DNA from: Tetrapisispora phaffii CBS 4417
Lineage: Eukaryota; Ascomycota; Saccharomycetes; Saccharomycetales; Saccharomycetaceae
Length of the DNA: 64,000 bases
Direction: 5' to 3'
Assembly: GCF_000236905.1 (NCBI RefSeq)
Contig: NC_016526.1
Location: forward strand, 496,001 to 560,000
Part shown: piece by piece, positions 28,881 through 39,996 of the stretch
Layout: each line of letters starts with the position of its first letter
Numbering within the stretch: the first letter of the stretch is position 1
The notes under the pieces: model-generated
Databases searched by the model: none
The model's input: only the letters and a program-made list of their open reading frames with translations
What the model was told of the DNA's origin: nothing
Position numbers and translations under genes: made by a program

Positions 28881-30641
28881 GGTTGGTATTCTTATTAGAG
28901 TTTTCTCTTTTTGGTTTTCGTTGACGACATACTGCCAAAGAAGGAGCGGGCGGCGGCTGCGATGTCTCTTTATTGTTTCAAGCTCTACGTTTCCCCCGAA
29001 AAAGCCATGTATCCTGAAAAAGGAAATTCTCTGGAAACTCTCTTGTTCCGGCTAACAGCAAAACGCATATATACGTATACATATGAATATGCTTGTTTAC
29101 TCTTGTCGAACCTTGTCTTGTACGGCTGTTTCCTCGCAATACTCGGTTATTGTAATGTAACTCATACCCAGAAGTTGATGGAGTTCCAAGTTCATCAGCA
29201 CAGTAAAATGTCTCTTTGTTTTGGCGGTTGTCGCATACTGGGCATATCGGACCGCTTCCTCTCTCTCTGTATGCTCTTCCCTCTGAAGCACCTCCCCACA
29301 GATAATACCAGCCACCATCGGACCTTACTTTTACGCCTTATCACGCCTCCGCGGTTGTGTTAGCGCTCTCTTTCGGGCAATACCGGGCCACACGTCCCTG
29401 TGCGCCTCTCTCTGACCAAACATCCTCGTCTCCCATGGATAATCAGTTCCCCGTCCATTGGCAGGAAAGTACAAATTGAGTGAAAATAAAAAGATACGTA
29501 CATGTATATGTCTGGGGGTTGCCACACCGAGAAGTACCAGCAGTGTCCGCGTTCTTGTTCGTTCGTGTTGGTCATTCTCTCTCTCTGCCCTCGTTTTTCC
29601 TGTCCTATGCGCATTGCTTGCCTCCATGCACTGCGGAAAAGAACTCCCCACAAGGAAGAACTATTACATGCGACTCTCGAGTTCCAACGCTGTCCCCACA
29701 GAAATCTCCACGCAGCAATAACTTTTTCAAAAATAACGCTCTCAAAATTGCTGATCTACCACTACACGCCCACTGCACAGCGACTACTACAAGATACCTA
29801 TGTTTGCGGTTCTGGTGGCAGCAACGACAAACGATTCATTGTATAGAAAAACGTAATATCGTAAAATTTCTTTGTGATTACAAGACAATCAACCGGCTAT
29901 AGTTGCACGTTATGGTGTTCGGTGCTGTTGTTTGTCATAGTCATTGTCTTGAATTATACCTCTTTTCTCAATCCGCCCTCATATGCTTCTTCCACTATAA
30001 GCATTCGACACTGCCAACGCTAAGAGACTGCAAAAGTTTCAAGAGTTCTGTAAATGACGATGATCTATAATTCCATTGCTACGGAATTTCATTAATTTGT
30101 CTATAGATACAGAAGACAAACAGCTTGATGAAAAAAAAATATCGATCTTCAACTATGAAATATAGATTTTTTTTGTTTCGTAAGTGATATAAAGTTTATT
30201 ACACCATTATATACAATTGAATATTTCATTCATATATATAGACATCTAATAAGCTATAATTGAATTATCACTTTTCGTGAAAAAAAAGATTGTCTTATGC
30301 TACCCTCTCTTATTCTTTTCCTCCCCTACCTTCCGGTTTACTTCTTTCTCTATCATTCTCTTTATTTATTTCATATATACATAGAAATAACACATACATT
30401 CATATTTATATATATATATCTCAGGCTAATCTCTGGAGTTTACTATTTCGACAAGAAAATACAAGACTTAATTTATTCATATTCTTCCTATAATCTTTTT
30501 TTTTCATTACATAATAAAAGTTTTAACATATACTGCATTTTAAGGAAAAAGAGATATAAAAATATAATGTTTCATTAATTAGACAACATTTTTTTAAACA
30601 CAAACTCATTACACATACATAAGTTCCTAATAATTAAAAAA
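28881..30641. other. Long HAP4 upstream region with GC-richer segment
   Basis: From about 28.9 to 29.9 kb the base composition is clearly GC-richer than the flanks, and several overlapping open frames occur on both strands, none with recognisable similarity. CCCCACA, which resembles the GC part of a Mig1 site, occurs three times (29294, 29646, 29694). The last 400 bp before the HAP4 ATG are AT-rich, with a 4-codon upstream frame. HAP4 in S. cerevisiae also has a long regulatory region and upstream frames. Confidence 0.45.
30567..30578 (+). promoter_or_regulatory. Short upstream ORF before HAP4 (ATG TTT CAT TAA)
   Basis: A 4-codon unit including the stop, 63 nt before the HAP4 start, and the only ATG in the 270 nt before it. 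The S. cerevisiae HAP4 leader also carries short upstream frames. Whether this one is transcribed depends on the transcript start. A longer frame from the ATG at 30297 ends at the same stop codon. Confidence 0.45.
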
Positions 30642-31526
30642 ATGTATCAACAAATTGCAATTAAACCTTCAAATAAACTTCATTTATCTGCCCCACAGTC
30701 CTCTTTGGGCGAGTACACAGGCTTAGATTTGGCAACTACGTCAATTCCTTCTTCATCGATTATCAAAACTTCAAAAAATTGGGTTTTACCACCAAGACCA
30801 AAGCCAGGCAGAAAAACAAGCGTTGCTCATACACGCAAATCTGTATGTGTAGCTAATTCTGCATCCGCAAATACAAATAAAGTTACAAAAAGAAAGGATC
30901 TGTTACATAATAGACAAAAATCGAACAGTATTTGTTCCGGGGTTATTGGTAATGCTGAAAAAACCTTAACAAGAAACTTAGACGATTGTACTTCAATATT
31001 TTTGAAGTTTGAAGACGAAGAGGCCATTCCACAAACTTTGCAAACACCACAACAACCAAATAATAAAGTGACCAAGACAAGCGAATACACCGAAGCAGAG
31101 TTAGCTAATCTTATATCAACGTCTTTATCACAATCATTGTTACAGACAGAAAATGAATTGGATCAAGAAAACTCATTACTACAAAAAGATGAAACAAAGC
31201 TAACAAATGAGGAAGTCTCTTCATTGCTATCTTCATCAACTGGTTCTCCAAATTCGATTTTCTCAACTGATCATTATAATATCTCGAACAGCACAAGTGA
31301 TTTATTGACTTTGTCAAGATTTGACACTGAAGTCGATTTGGTGATTGATAACTCTAATTTAAATTTTAAATTATTGGATCAGAATGTGTCACCAACATCA
31401 GATTTCTTACCAATCAATTTCACCAGCACATTCGATTCGGAATATATTCCTCCTACCTTGGAAGACATAATAAATGAACAGGAAAAAAGTTATGTTGATG
31501 TAATTGGGAAAAACAAAAAAATATAA
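30642..31526 (+). CDS. HAP4: HAP4-type activator of respiratory genes (short form)
   Basis: Activation subunit that joins the CCAAT-binding Hap2/3/5 complex to switch on respiratory genes. The family hallmark KTSKNWVLPPRPKPGRK lies at residues 42-58; this is the region that contacts Hap2/3/5. Near the C-terminus YIPPTLEDIINEQ matches the conserved YLPPTLEELMEEQ block of yeast Hap4. The middle is acidic and Ser/Leu-rich, as expected for an activation region. It is only 294 residues against 554 in S. cerevisiae, with much of the Asn-rich middle absent. It lies just upstream of NPL6, joining genes of the chromosome XI (HAP4) and XIII (NPL6) tracks. Confidence 0.9.
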   Translation: MYQQIAIKPSNKLHLSAPQSSLGEYTGLDLATTSIPSSSIIKTSKNWVLPPRPKPGRKTSVAHTRKSVCVANSASANTNKVTKRKDLLHNRQKSNSICSGVIGNAEKTLTRNLDDCTSIFLKFEDEEAIPQTLQTPQQPNNKVTKTSEYTEAELANLISTSLSQSLLQTENELDQENSLLQKDETKLTNEEVSSLLSSSTGSPNSIFSTDHYNISNSTSDLLTLSRFDTEVDLVIDNSNLNFKLLDQNVSPTSDFLPINFTSTFDSEYIPPTLEDIINEQEKSYVDVIGKNKKI

Positions 31527-32143
31527 AAGAATAAACCACAAAGGACCGCATATCAGATCTAACTCGCCCATGCAACTCAAAATCTAACTGTAAAAAAAAC
31601 ACACCAAGGTGTGAAAAACACCCTTTCCATATTTATTTGTTCAACATTGTTACTATTCTATCTTCAAAATTTTACGAAATCGAAGTCACAGTGAATGAAT
31701 TTTCAAAAGTTTAAAAGTTTTCAATTCAACTATATATAATGCAATCATGACCCAATCATACTAAAACAAAGTTTAAATACTTAAAAAAAATTAATATTTC
31801 CATATATAATATTTCAATATTCTTAATAAAATCAACAACAGTTAAATTTAAATATATCAGTTTATATATCACAAACTCATTATACATACATATTCCTTCT
31901 TTATCTTACTTGATCTTACAATTGGCAACGTTATTATATTGAATATTCTACTGCTCACTAGATACGAAAGGTTTCATTTTGGAAAATTTCAAAGTTCATT
32001 CTGTTATCATAACGAAACCGAATGTCTAATAATAAACCAAACATATTAAAAATTGAATACAATATATAGTGTCTATATATATGTTCACGTATGACAATTG
32101 GAACAGGAAGAACAACACCACAACCAAAAAAGGATAGAAAACA
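31527..32143. other. Spacer HAP4-NPL6
   Basis: No gene. A small dyad CACACC-AA-GGTGTG lies at 31600-31613, 74 bp after the HAP4 stop, followed by AT-rich promoter sequence for NPL6. Confidence 0.5.
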
Positions 32144-33448
32144 ATGCCAAGAGGACAGTGGAGAAAAACAAAAAAGGCAGTCGTCGAGGAACCTCAAGAC
32201 GACGATTTGAAGAGGTCGTCAACTCGCTCCAGGTCTGCAAGTACAAGGCCCAATTATAAGATCGATACTGAAGGATTGGATATCAATGAGCCTGGCAGTG
32301 ATGATGATGAGTACAACGAAGAAGCAGAAGTTGCTGAAGATGAGGATGAGGATGAAGATGAGGGAAACCAAAAGGATACAACCTTAAAGAGAACATTGGA
32401 TGATACTGCCGATGGTGCTGTGTCTGAGAATGAGGATGATAAACCCAAATCAGAATCAAAGAAGGCCCGTCTTTCTTCAGAAACGCCAGCAGAGACCCCA
32501 ACAGAGAATGTTTACGTGGTGGCCGGTTTGTTAGAGGATGAATACGACTTGCCAGCTGATCCAGTAGGTGAAAAGAAGATCACTAAAAATGGTGAGTTGT
32601 TAGATGGAAGAGAGTTTAAAGTGCGTACATTTACATTATTAGATAAAGAGGATAAACTTTTCATGTTAGCCACTGAACCTGCAAGAGCTGTAGGTTACAG
32701 AGACTCTCATATGTTTTTTGGTCAAAATTCGAATCTATATAAGTTGATTCCAACCCAACACCAAAAGAATAATTTAGTTGAACGCTCGTTAATCCCATAC
32801 TCATACAAGAGTAGACATTTCGGTTTAGTCACAGCTAGAAGTGTATTTAGAGAATTTGGTCACAGAATAATCAAAGATGGTAATGAAGTCGATGATGATT
32901 ATTATGTATCCACTCCACATCCAATCAGGAAAGCTGAATCAAGAAAAGTATCAAAGAGAGGTATGGAAGGACTTGATATATCAGATGCAGCAAATGCAAT
33001 GAATCCTGCTAAGAATGCGATTGAATTTTTCGATAGAAGATCTCATTTACAATATGTTGGGGATACCGCTTCGGGTAATAATATCAACGCAACAAATTGG
33101 TTGTATCAACATGCAGCAGCATGCAGCAGGTTTAATAGCGATATGTATTACGACAGAAGTCGTTACTTATTGATTGATCAGCAAGGTATTAGAGATCCGT
33201 ATACTAACGTTTTACATTTACCACAATCTACACAATCAACCACCGTAATAAGTTTCAAAAAAATCAACGATAAAGAAACCCTCGATAAACCTAAGAATAT
33301 AATATATGAAACAAAGATAACTAATAGAGATTTAAATAGACCAATTACAGGTTTATCAGATGTATCACCTGAGCTTTATGAAGGTTTGGTCTCTGAAGAA
33401 GTTAAAAATGCTATATTAAAGCAACAGGAATATGAAAAAAATAATTAA
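32144..33448 (+). CDS. NPL6: RSC chromatin-remodelling complex subunit Rsc7
   Basis: Npl6/Rsc7, a subunit of the RSC nucleosome remodeller fungal module. 434 residues (435 in S. cerevisiae). The N-terminal 120 residues are charged, with TRPNYKIDTEGLDINE like the yeast protein and a long acidic run EDEDEDEDEGN. The conserved Swp82/Rsc7-type core starts at VYVVAGLLEDEYDLPADP and includes GREFKVRTFTLLDKEDKLFMLATEPARAVGYRDS, SRHFGLVTARSVFREFG, NWLYQHAAACSRFNSD, YLLIDQQGIRDPYTN and LPQSTQSTTVI. It is the last gene of the short HAP4-NPL6 block. Confidence 0.95.
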   Translation: MPRGQWRKTKKAVVEEPQDDDLKRSSTRSRSASTRPNYKIDTEGLDINEPGSDDDEYNEEAEVAEDEDEDEDEGNQKDTTLKRTLDDTADGAVSENEDDKPKSESKKARLSSETPAETPTENVYVVAGLLEDEYDLPADPVGEKKITKNGELLDGREFKVRTFTLLDKEDKLFMLATEPARAVGYRDSHMFFGQNSNLYKLIPTQHQKNNLVERSLIPYSYKSRHFGLVTARSVFREFGHRIIKDGNEVDDDYYVSTPHPIRKAESRKVSKRGMEGLDISDAANAMNPAKNAIEFFDRRSHLQYVGDTASGNNINATNWLYQHAAACSRFNSDMYYDRSRYLLIDQQGIRDPYTNVLHLPQSTQSTTVISFKKINDKETLDKPKNIIYETKITNRDLNRPITGLSDVSPELYEGLVSEEVKNAILKQQEYEKNN

Positions 33449-33966
33449 TCTACATATATGAAGGATGCATATATAGATATACATATATATTAAATAATTG
33501 AAATGTAATACTATATACACTTGTGAAAAAGAAGAAAGAATCTTACCATACTTTCATTATATTAAACCTCATCGTTGTTTACACATAGTCCAAAGGGTCC
33601 AGGGATAATGTTGATACTGGTTACTTATTTCTAACGTTACATTCTGTCTCTCCATCCCGCATTAGAGCAACTGGTACGCATATCAGCAATATTGGTTATT
33701 AAGAAAACAGAAAAAAAAGTGAAAAAGAGAGAAAAATCAAGTAATGTTCATTTTAATCTAGGGGAAATTTCATGTATATACAATGTATTTGTAAAAATAA
33801 AAGCATTGGTCGTTGTTGATATAAATGTGAAGAGTTTAATATATTGAAGTGTGCTTTGTGTTTTCTTATTCTCTGTTTCAATTATATTTATTTTACAATA
33901 AACTAAGGACTCAATTGCTGTCACAAGAACCAAGTTCGTTTTTTTCATATTCAAAAGTATTCTAAA
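33449..33966. other. Spacer NPL6-YDL086W; second synteny break
   Basis: AT-rich; no gene, repeat or RNA gene seen. S. cerevisiae neighbours of NPL6 and of YDL086W do not adjoin, so a rearrangement join lies in or near this spacer. Confidence 0.5.
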
Positions 33967-34788
33967 ATGTTAATTACAGAATCATATCAAGATTTCCTGA
34001 CCGCAGATGGCACAAATTTGAGAATTTATATATATACTCCAAAGATCCCAGGTTATCCAAAGGCCAAGTTTCCTGGTGTTATTATTTACAGTGAAATTTA
34101 TCAAGTGACTGGACCAGTTAGAAGATTAGGAGAAAAAATTGCTTCTGAAGGTTATGTTGTTGTTGCTCCTGCAATCTACCATAATTTTGTTGGACCAGAA
34201 GCATTGAATTATGATGTCGAAGGAACTGACATGGGTAATGAATTTAAAATCAAAAAAACTGTTGAATCTTATGATGAAGATAACAGATTGTGTTGTGATT
34301 TATTGTATTCATTACCGCAGTTTGATGGTAAAAAAATTGGTGCCACCGGTATGTGTTTAGGTGGTCATTTAGCCTTCAGAGCTCTATTAGATAAAAGAAT
34401 TACATGTGCTACCTGTTTCTTCCCAACTGATGTTCATTCCAGAACTTTAGGTTTAGGAATGAATGATGACACGTTATCACGTGTTTCTAACGAAGCCTCC
34501 AAGGACCAAGAACTTGTCTTAATCTTCGGTACTTTAGATACTCACGTCCCACCAGAAGGTAGAGACTTGATTAGAAAAACTTTAAGAGATAAGGGCGTTC
34601 ATTTCACATTTTTGGAAATCCATGGTGCTCAACATGCTTTCATCCGTGATACATCCAGCAAAGGCAGATACGATGCAGCAATCACTCAAGGTTGTTTAGG
34701 CTTCTTATTTGAACAATTCAATAGAAAATTAAAGGTTGATTTGGGAGAATATGTCGACGACATCAAACCGCTAGAACACGTATGTTAA
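33967..34788 (+). CDS. YDL086W: Dienelactone-hydrolase family protein
   Basis: Carboxymethylenebutenolidase-like alpha/beta hydrolase; the physiological substrate is unknown. 273 residues, the same length as S. cerevisiae YDL086W and very similar through the whole length. The catalytic triad of the family is visible: Cys130 in the nucleophile elbow GMCLGG, Asp191 in GTLDTHVPP and His223 in GAQHAFIRD. The end DIKPLEHVC is also conserved. No signal peptide. It starts the second conserved block; in S. cerevisiae it neighbours NDE2, here with TIF34 between. Confidence 0.95.
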   Translation: MLITESYQDFLTADGTNLRIYIYTPKIPGYPKAKFPGVIIYSEIYQVTGPVRRLGEKIASEGYVVVAPAIYHNFVGPEALNYDVEGTDMGNEFKIKKTVESYDEDNRLCCDLLYSLPQFDGKKIGATGMCLGGHLAFRALLDKRITCATCFFPTDVHSRTLGLGMNDDTLSRVSNEASKDQELVLIFGTLDTHVPPEGRDLIRKTLRDKGVHFTFLEIHGAQHAFIRDTSSKGRYDAAITQGCLGFLFEQFNRKLKVDLGEYVDDIKPLEHVC

Positions 34789-35220
34789 CTCATCACGAAA
34801 GCAAGGTGGAACCCTAATCGTTTAATCTATGTAAATGTATATATAATCTTTTATTATCAATACAAGTATAACATCACTCTAAGACACTATGTATCCATCG
34901 TTCACATGTACGTGTATCTGTGCATTTGGTACCCGGCTTAGCTGCCGCGTCATCTCGTATTACCCTAGCTTCAGCGGTGAAAATTTTTTGTTCAAACATC
35001 TTAAAATTAAAGTAATGACAATAGCAATAAACTAGAGAATGGATATCGTTACGTTTAGATAGATAAATTTAGAGATTGTCTAACATCTAAACCTTGTAGC
35101 AGAATTCTTCATATATGAGATATTGTCCTTTATATATGTGACTCTATTTCATTTTTAGTGATTGAAAAAGGACCATCAGCATACCGATCTTCAAACTAAA
35201 AATTAACATTATTTCTAAAA
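34789..35220. other. TIF34 promoter spacer
   Basis: Holds GTACCCGGC (near 34929; a one-base variant of a Reb1 site) and TGAAAATTTTTT (near 34979; resembles the RRPE element of ribosome-biogenesis and translation genes). No gene seen. Confidence 0.45.
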
Positions 35221-36261
35221 ATGAGACCTATTATGTTAGTTGGGCACGAACGTCCATTAACCCAAGTTAAGTACAACAGAGAAGGTGACTTAGTGTTCAC
35301 ATGTTCGAAGGATAACGTTGCCAGTGTTTGGTTTTCCATTAACGGTGAAAGACTAGGTACCTTAGAAGGTCACACCGGTGCCATTTGGTCTATTGATGTC
35401 GACCAGTACACTGATTGTTGTGTCACTGGTAGTGCCGATTACTCTGTAAAGGTTTGGAATGTCTCCAACGGTAAAGTCGTTCACACTTGGAATGCCCCAG
35501 TTCCTGTCAAAAGAGTAGAGTTTTCCCCATGTGGTAATTATATATTAGCTGTATTAGATGACGTTATGAGATATCCAGGTTCTATTAATATTTACGAAGT
35601 CAAGAGAGACGCCAATACACACGAAATAGTTGAATTTGTTGAAGAGCCTATATTAATCATCGACACTCAAGAGGGGCACAAGGGTGCCACCGTTGCTGGT
35701 TGGTCTACTGAAGGTAGATACATCATTGCCGGCCACAAAGACGGTAAAGTCAGTAAATATAATGCTAAGACCGGTGAGTTTTTGAAGTCGGTTGAAGCCC
35801 ACAAACAAACCATTGGTGATATCCAATTCTCACCAGACCGTTCATACTTTATCACTGCATCCAGGGACTCCACTGCACATATACTTGATGTCGAAACTTT
35901 CGAGCAATTAAAGACATACGAAGCCGACTGTCCATTGAACACTGCATCGATCACACCATTGAAACAGTTTGTTGTGTTGGGCGGTGGTCAAGACGCTAAG
36001 GATGTCACCACCACTAGTGCCAGAGAAGGGAAATTCGAAGCCAGATTCTATCACAAAGTGTTCGAAGAAGAAATCGGTAGAGTGAAAGGTCATTTCGGTC
36101 CATTAAACACAATTGCAGTAGACCCACAAGGTACCTCATACACATCCGGTGGTGAAGATGGTTTTGTACGTATACATCATTTTGAAAAATCATATTTTGA
36201 TTTCAAGTATGACGTTGAGAAAGCTGCTGAAGCTAAACAACACATGCAAGAAATAGCATAG
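35221..36261 (+). CDS. TIF34: Translation initiation factor eIF3 subunit i
   Basis: WD40 propeller subunit of the eIF3 core, needed for assembly of the 43S/48S initiation complex. 346 residues (347 in S. cerevisiae). The start MRPIMLVGHERPLTQVKYN is diagnostic. Repeats with GH..WD-type spacing follow, e.g. LEGHTGAIWSIDVDQYTDCCVTGSAD, KQTIGDIQFSPDRSYFITASRD and KGHFGPLNTIAVDPQGTSYTSGGEDG. Codon use is strongly of the preferred set, fitting high expression. TIF34 next to NDE1 is the chromosome XIII order. Confidence 0.97.
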   Translation: MRPIMLVGHERPLTQVKYNREGDLVFTCSKDNVASVWFSINGERLGTLEGHTGAIWSIDVDQYTDCCVTGSADYSVKVWNVSNGKVVHTWNAPVPVKRVEFSPCGNYILAVLDDVMRYPGSINIYEVKRDANTHEIVEFVEEPILIIDTQEGHKGATVAGWSTEGRYIIAGHKDGKVSKYNAKTGEFLKSVEAHKQTIGDIQFSPDRSYFITASRDSTAHILDVETFEQLKTYEADCPLNTASITPLKQFVVLGGGQDAKDVTTTSAREGKFEARFYHKVFEEEIGRVKGHFGPLNTIAVDPQGTSYTSGGEDGFVRIHHFEKSYFDFKYDVEKAAEAKQHMQEIA

Positions 36262-37487
36262 TAGCACCCCCGCCCCCTCCCCACTAAATATGTATGTATG
36301 TGTGTATGTATGTAAGAAAATAAAACAATAATAAAATAGTTCAGTAATACAATGATAAAATAATTAGTGACACGCTAGTGTCACATTTACACATGTGTGA
36401 CATTGCTTCAACCGCATTACCCAGCCTTTGCCCTACTCAACGAAACGACAACGCGAAACAGAATGGAAAAACCACCAGATCAAATCAACCAATGAAATCC
36501 CACCATCTTCAATTCAACTGCAAATTCACCAAAAAACTCCCGCATCCCACCCTTTCCCCTCCGTAGTTTTTGAAAAAGAAAAAAACAACTCAGAACGTTC
36601 ACGCACGCACACACACGCACAATGAGTCTCTCTGACGAGAAGATGTCGCCATGAACTACTAATAACCACCACGAGTGTCCACCATCTCAAGATAAACTAA
36701 TTATCTTAACACTTAACTACATTCACAACACTCTCTAAACAGAACACAAATAAGAAATGTTACAAAAACAAACAAACAAACAAGAAAACACCTTATAGCG
36801 GTCCATTTAGCCTTGACTGGGTTCGTTGAAATGCTTGTATTTGTTTGAAATTGTTCGATCACCACCGACCGACTACTCTTATTGCCTCTCTATCTTCTTT
36901 CTCGAACTTCAAGCGATGGGGCTTTATACCCGGTTTCCTGTAAGTTCGTTCTTTTTATTTTGAGTTTTTTCTGAGTTTGCAGTTCTTTGATAACTGAACT
37001 CCACTGGACTGTTCATGGTGCAGTTCAAACCCGTCTCTACCCAAATTACACTGAAAGTATTCCGATATATTGTGTTTTGGGGGTTCTCGGGCATCCGTCC
37101 AAGAATGGTACTATGGTCCTGAAATGTACTCTACAAATGTTCTCAAATGATAAACTGAATTGATTTAATTTATATATAAGTGAACCTGTATATTGAGAGA
37201 AAAAAAATTGTATATTGTTTGAAACAAAAGAACATAGACGTCAAATTCTTCTTGTTAATTATTTACTTCAACTACTCTCTTCTCATACTCAAAGTGCTAT
37301 ACACAAAAGGCATTGTAACTTTGCAATATTACTTTACTTTAATATATTCTTACTTTTAAATTCGTTTCTGCGTGGTGCCTATTTTTACTCTAATTAAAAA
37401 AAAAATACTTTGCTTCCATTAAACTACTATACTATATCACATCTATACGCAGATACACATACACATACACATACACAGATTTAGAAG
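36262..37487. other. Spacer TIF34-NDE
   Basis: Begins with a C-rich tract (36266-36283), then an ATGT/TG short tandem repeat near 36290-36312. A dyad GTGACAC-GCTA-GTGTCAC lies at 36367-36384, followed closely by a third GTGACA. Open frames near 36.4 kb show no similarity. ACACATAC-type repeats lie just before the NDE start. No gene called. Confidence 0.5.
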
Positions 37488-39128
37488 ATGTCTATATTCA
37501 GAAATGCCGTCCAAAGAACGGCTTTATGCTCAAGGGTTTCGTTAAGAAACCAACAAGTTTTAGGCTTGCAGAAGAGAACCTTCTCAAACTCGTTCAAGTT
37601 GCTCTCAAATGAGAAAGCAATTCCAAAACAGTCCCGTTCCAAGTTCTTCTTGAAATACTTTGTTAACTCAGCTATGTTGCTGGGTGTCGGTGCTACAGGG
37701 TATTTGTTTTTCTCTCTTTACAGGGAGTCTCATCCAGCTCCACAAATCCCACAATCAAAGACTTTTGCCAATGGTTCCCCAAGAAAGACTTTGGTCATCT
37801 TAGGTTCAGGTTGGGGTTCTGTTTCCTTGTTGAAAAACTTGGACACCTCCAAATATAACGTTGTTGTCGTTTCTCCAAGAAACTTCTTTTTGTACACTCC
37901 TTTGTTGCCTTCTGCCCCAGTCGGTACCGTCGAATTGAAATCGATCGTCGAACCAATAAGAGCTATTGGCAGAAGATCAAAAGGTGAAGTTATTTACCAT
38001 GAAGGTGAAGCCAGTGACGTCGATACCGTTAACAAGGTTATCAAAGTCAAGTCCTCTATGAACGGTGCTCCTCATGAATTCGATGTTAAGTACGACTACC
38101 TGGTCGTCGGTGTTGGTGCTCAACCAAACACTTTTGGGACTCCTGGTGTCTACGAACATGCTTCCTTTTTGAAGGAAATCTCTGACGCTCAAGAAATTAG
38201 ACGTAAGGTCATGACCACTGTCTCCAGTGCTGCTAGTTTGGACCCAAGTGATCCTGAAAGAAAACGTTTATTGAGTTTCATTGTTGTCGGTGGTGGCCCA
38301 ACCGGTGTTGAATTTGCCGCTGAATTGCAAGATTTCGTCGATCAGGATTTAAGTAAATGGATGCCAACTATCTCAAAGGAAATTAAGGTCACTTTAGTCG
38401 AAGCTTCTCCAAATATTCTGGGTATGTTCGACAAGTCATTGATTCAATACACTAACGATTTATTTAAGAAGGAAAAAATTGAAGTCAAATTAAAGACAGC
38501 AGTCAAGGAAGTTAAAGAAACTACTGTCACCACTAAATGTGGTGATGTCGTTGAAGAAACTCCTTACGGTATTTTAGTCTGGGCTACTGGTAATGCTCCA
38601 AGAGACGTCTCTCTGAAGTTGATGTCCAAATTGGAAGAACAAAACTCCAGAAGAGGTCTATTGATCGATGATAAATTGAGACTATTAGGTGGTAACGGTT
38701 CTATTTACAGTATTGGTGATTGTACTTTCCATGCAGGTTTGTTCCCAACTGCCCAAGTTGCTTTCCAAGAAGGTGTCTACTTAGGTGAGGTTTTCAACAA
38801 GATCCACAAAATCGATCAACTAAAATGGGAATTGTCCAATACTCAAGACAAGTCCTCTCAAGAAAAGATCCAAGCAAAGATTGACATCATGAACTCCAAG
38901 ATTGATGACTTTAAATACCACCATCTAGGTGCTTTGGCTTACATTGGTTCCGAGAAGGCCATTGCTGACATAGCAATGGGTGAATCTAGGTACAACTTAT
39001 CTGGTTCATTCACCTTCTTATTCTGGAGATATGCATACTTATCCATGTGTATTTCTGCCAGAAATAAGGTTTTAGTTGCCCTTGATTGGATCAAGGTCTC
39101 TATTTTCGGTAGAAACTCCTCTGTTTAA
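37488..39128 (+). CDS. NDE1: External mitochondrial NADH dehydrogenase (type II, NDH-2)
   Basis: Oxidises cytosolic NADH at the outer face of the inner mitochondrial membrane and passes electrons to ubiquinone without pumping protons, the yeast substitute for complex I. 546 residues (560 in Nde1, 545 in Nde2). A presequence rich in R/S at 1-40 is followed by a single hydrophobic segment near 57-77 ([22 protein letters not shown]). The FAD-binding site is [16 protein letters not shown] at 103-118, and the NADH site [15 protein letters not shown] lies near 265-279. The C-terminal membrane-contact region [15 protein letters not shown] is conserved. Neighbours TIF34 (NDE1 side) and SUB2 (NDE2 side) come from the two sister tracks, so NDE1/NDE2 cannot be told apart here. 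Confidence 0.96.
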   Translation: MSIFRNAVQRTALCSRVSLRNQQVLGLQKRTFSNSFKLLSNEKAIPKQSRSKFFLKYFVNSAMLLGVGATGYLFFSLYRESHPAPQIPQSKTFANGSPRKTLVILGSGWGSVSLLKNLDTSKYNVVVVSPRNFFLYTPLLPSAPVGTVELKSIVEPIRAIGRRSKGEVIYHEGEASDVDTVNKVIKVKSSMNGAPHEFDVKYDYLVVGVGAQPNTFGTPGVYEHASFLKEISDAQEIRRKVMTTVSSAASLDPSDPERKRLLSFIVVGGGPTGVEFAAELQDFVDQDLSKWMPTISKEIKVTLVEASPNILGMFDKSLIQYTNDLFKKEKIEVKLKTAVKEVKETTVTTKCGDVVEETPYGILVWATGNAPRDVSLKLMSKLEEQNSRRGLLIDDKLRLLGGNGSIYSIGDCTFHAGLFPTAQVAFQEGVYLGEVFNKIHKIDQLKWELSNTQDKSSQEKIQAKIDIMNSKIDDFKYHHLGALAYIGSEKAIADIAMGESRYNLSGSFTFLFWRYAYLSMCISARNKVLVALDWIKVSIFGRNSSV

Positions 39129-39996
39129 TTGTGTTAACCGAACCAAGAAAGGAAAAATCAGTTATATAATAATAAGTAATTAAAGGAAAAAGAAAACAAA
39201 AACAACACAAGACATGACATGACATGAACATTCAGTGACAAATCATTATATCACTCACATCCTTATATTTTATTTTTATTTTTTACCCTATTACCTACCT
39301 ATTTAATTAAAAGTTTTTTTGTATCATTCTACTTGTTTATATACTAATCCACACGATCTTAAACATATCAAGTTTACTAAACGTTATTAGTTGCATTAAT
39401 ATGTGACACTCCTTCCTTCTCATTGCTACTTAGCGTTACCTTTGTGGTTCACAGCGTAGCACCATTACAAATAATAACAGGTTACCCGGCAGCAGTTTAA
39501 CCCTCACATTAAAAAATGTAGTATATCATACATTCTTGTGCTTCCCGTTGTCAACTAACGTCCTCGAGAAACGAAAAAAAATTTCAAAATGGCCAGCAAT
39601 ATCATTTTGTTCTATGGTGATTTCTTTGTTAAGACCCGATTTTAAATATTGAAATTATAAGAACGATAATTGAAAAATTCAATTATCACCATCTAGAATA
39701 ATTTAATAAATTGTTTAAACCTCTCAAATAATTTAATACACAAGTAATGGTTTACTGAATAGATTTAGATTATCTTTTCATTGACTAGTTACTATCTAAA
39801 GGGAAGCGTTAAAAACACTTTCTTAGTGGACAATTCGTTATATTCTTTCTAACCATTTTTAAAATCAATTTGGTTTCTTGTTAATATTCTTGTTGTTTGT
39901 TCCTCTCTTACAAATTTCATTTTTAATTTATTACAGTTGTAGTAGGATTAACCAACCCCAAAATAAAAACAAACTATATCAAGTAGTGCCCAAAAA
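39129..39996. other. Spacer NDE-SUB2 with Reb1-type site
   Basis: Contains ACATG-type short tandem repeats near 39211-39228 and an exact Reb1 consensus TTACCCGG at 39482-39489, about 510 bp before SUB2. The rest is AT-rich, with no gene. Confidence 0.5.
39482..39489. promoter_or_regulatory. Reb1-type site TTACCCGG
   Basis: Exact match to the general regulatory factor Reb1 core (TTACCCG), between NDE and SUB2. Could insulate, terminate or open chromatin. Inferred from sequence only. Confidence 0.5.

Noticed and set aside
28911..29902. Several overlapping frames of 90-150 codons on both strands upstream of HAP4
   Set aside because: They overlap each other in all frames, as expected in GC-richer, stop-poor DNA, and none resembles a known protein.
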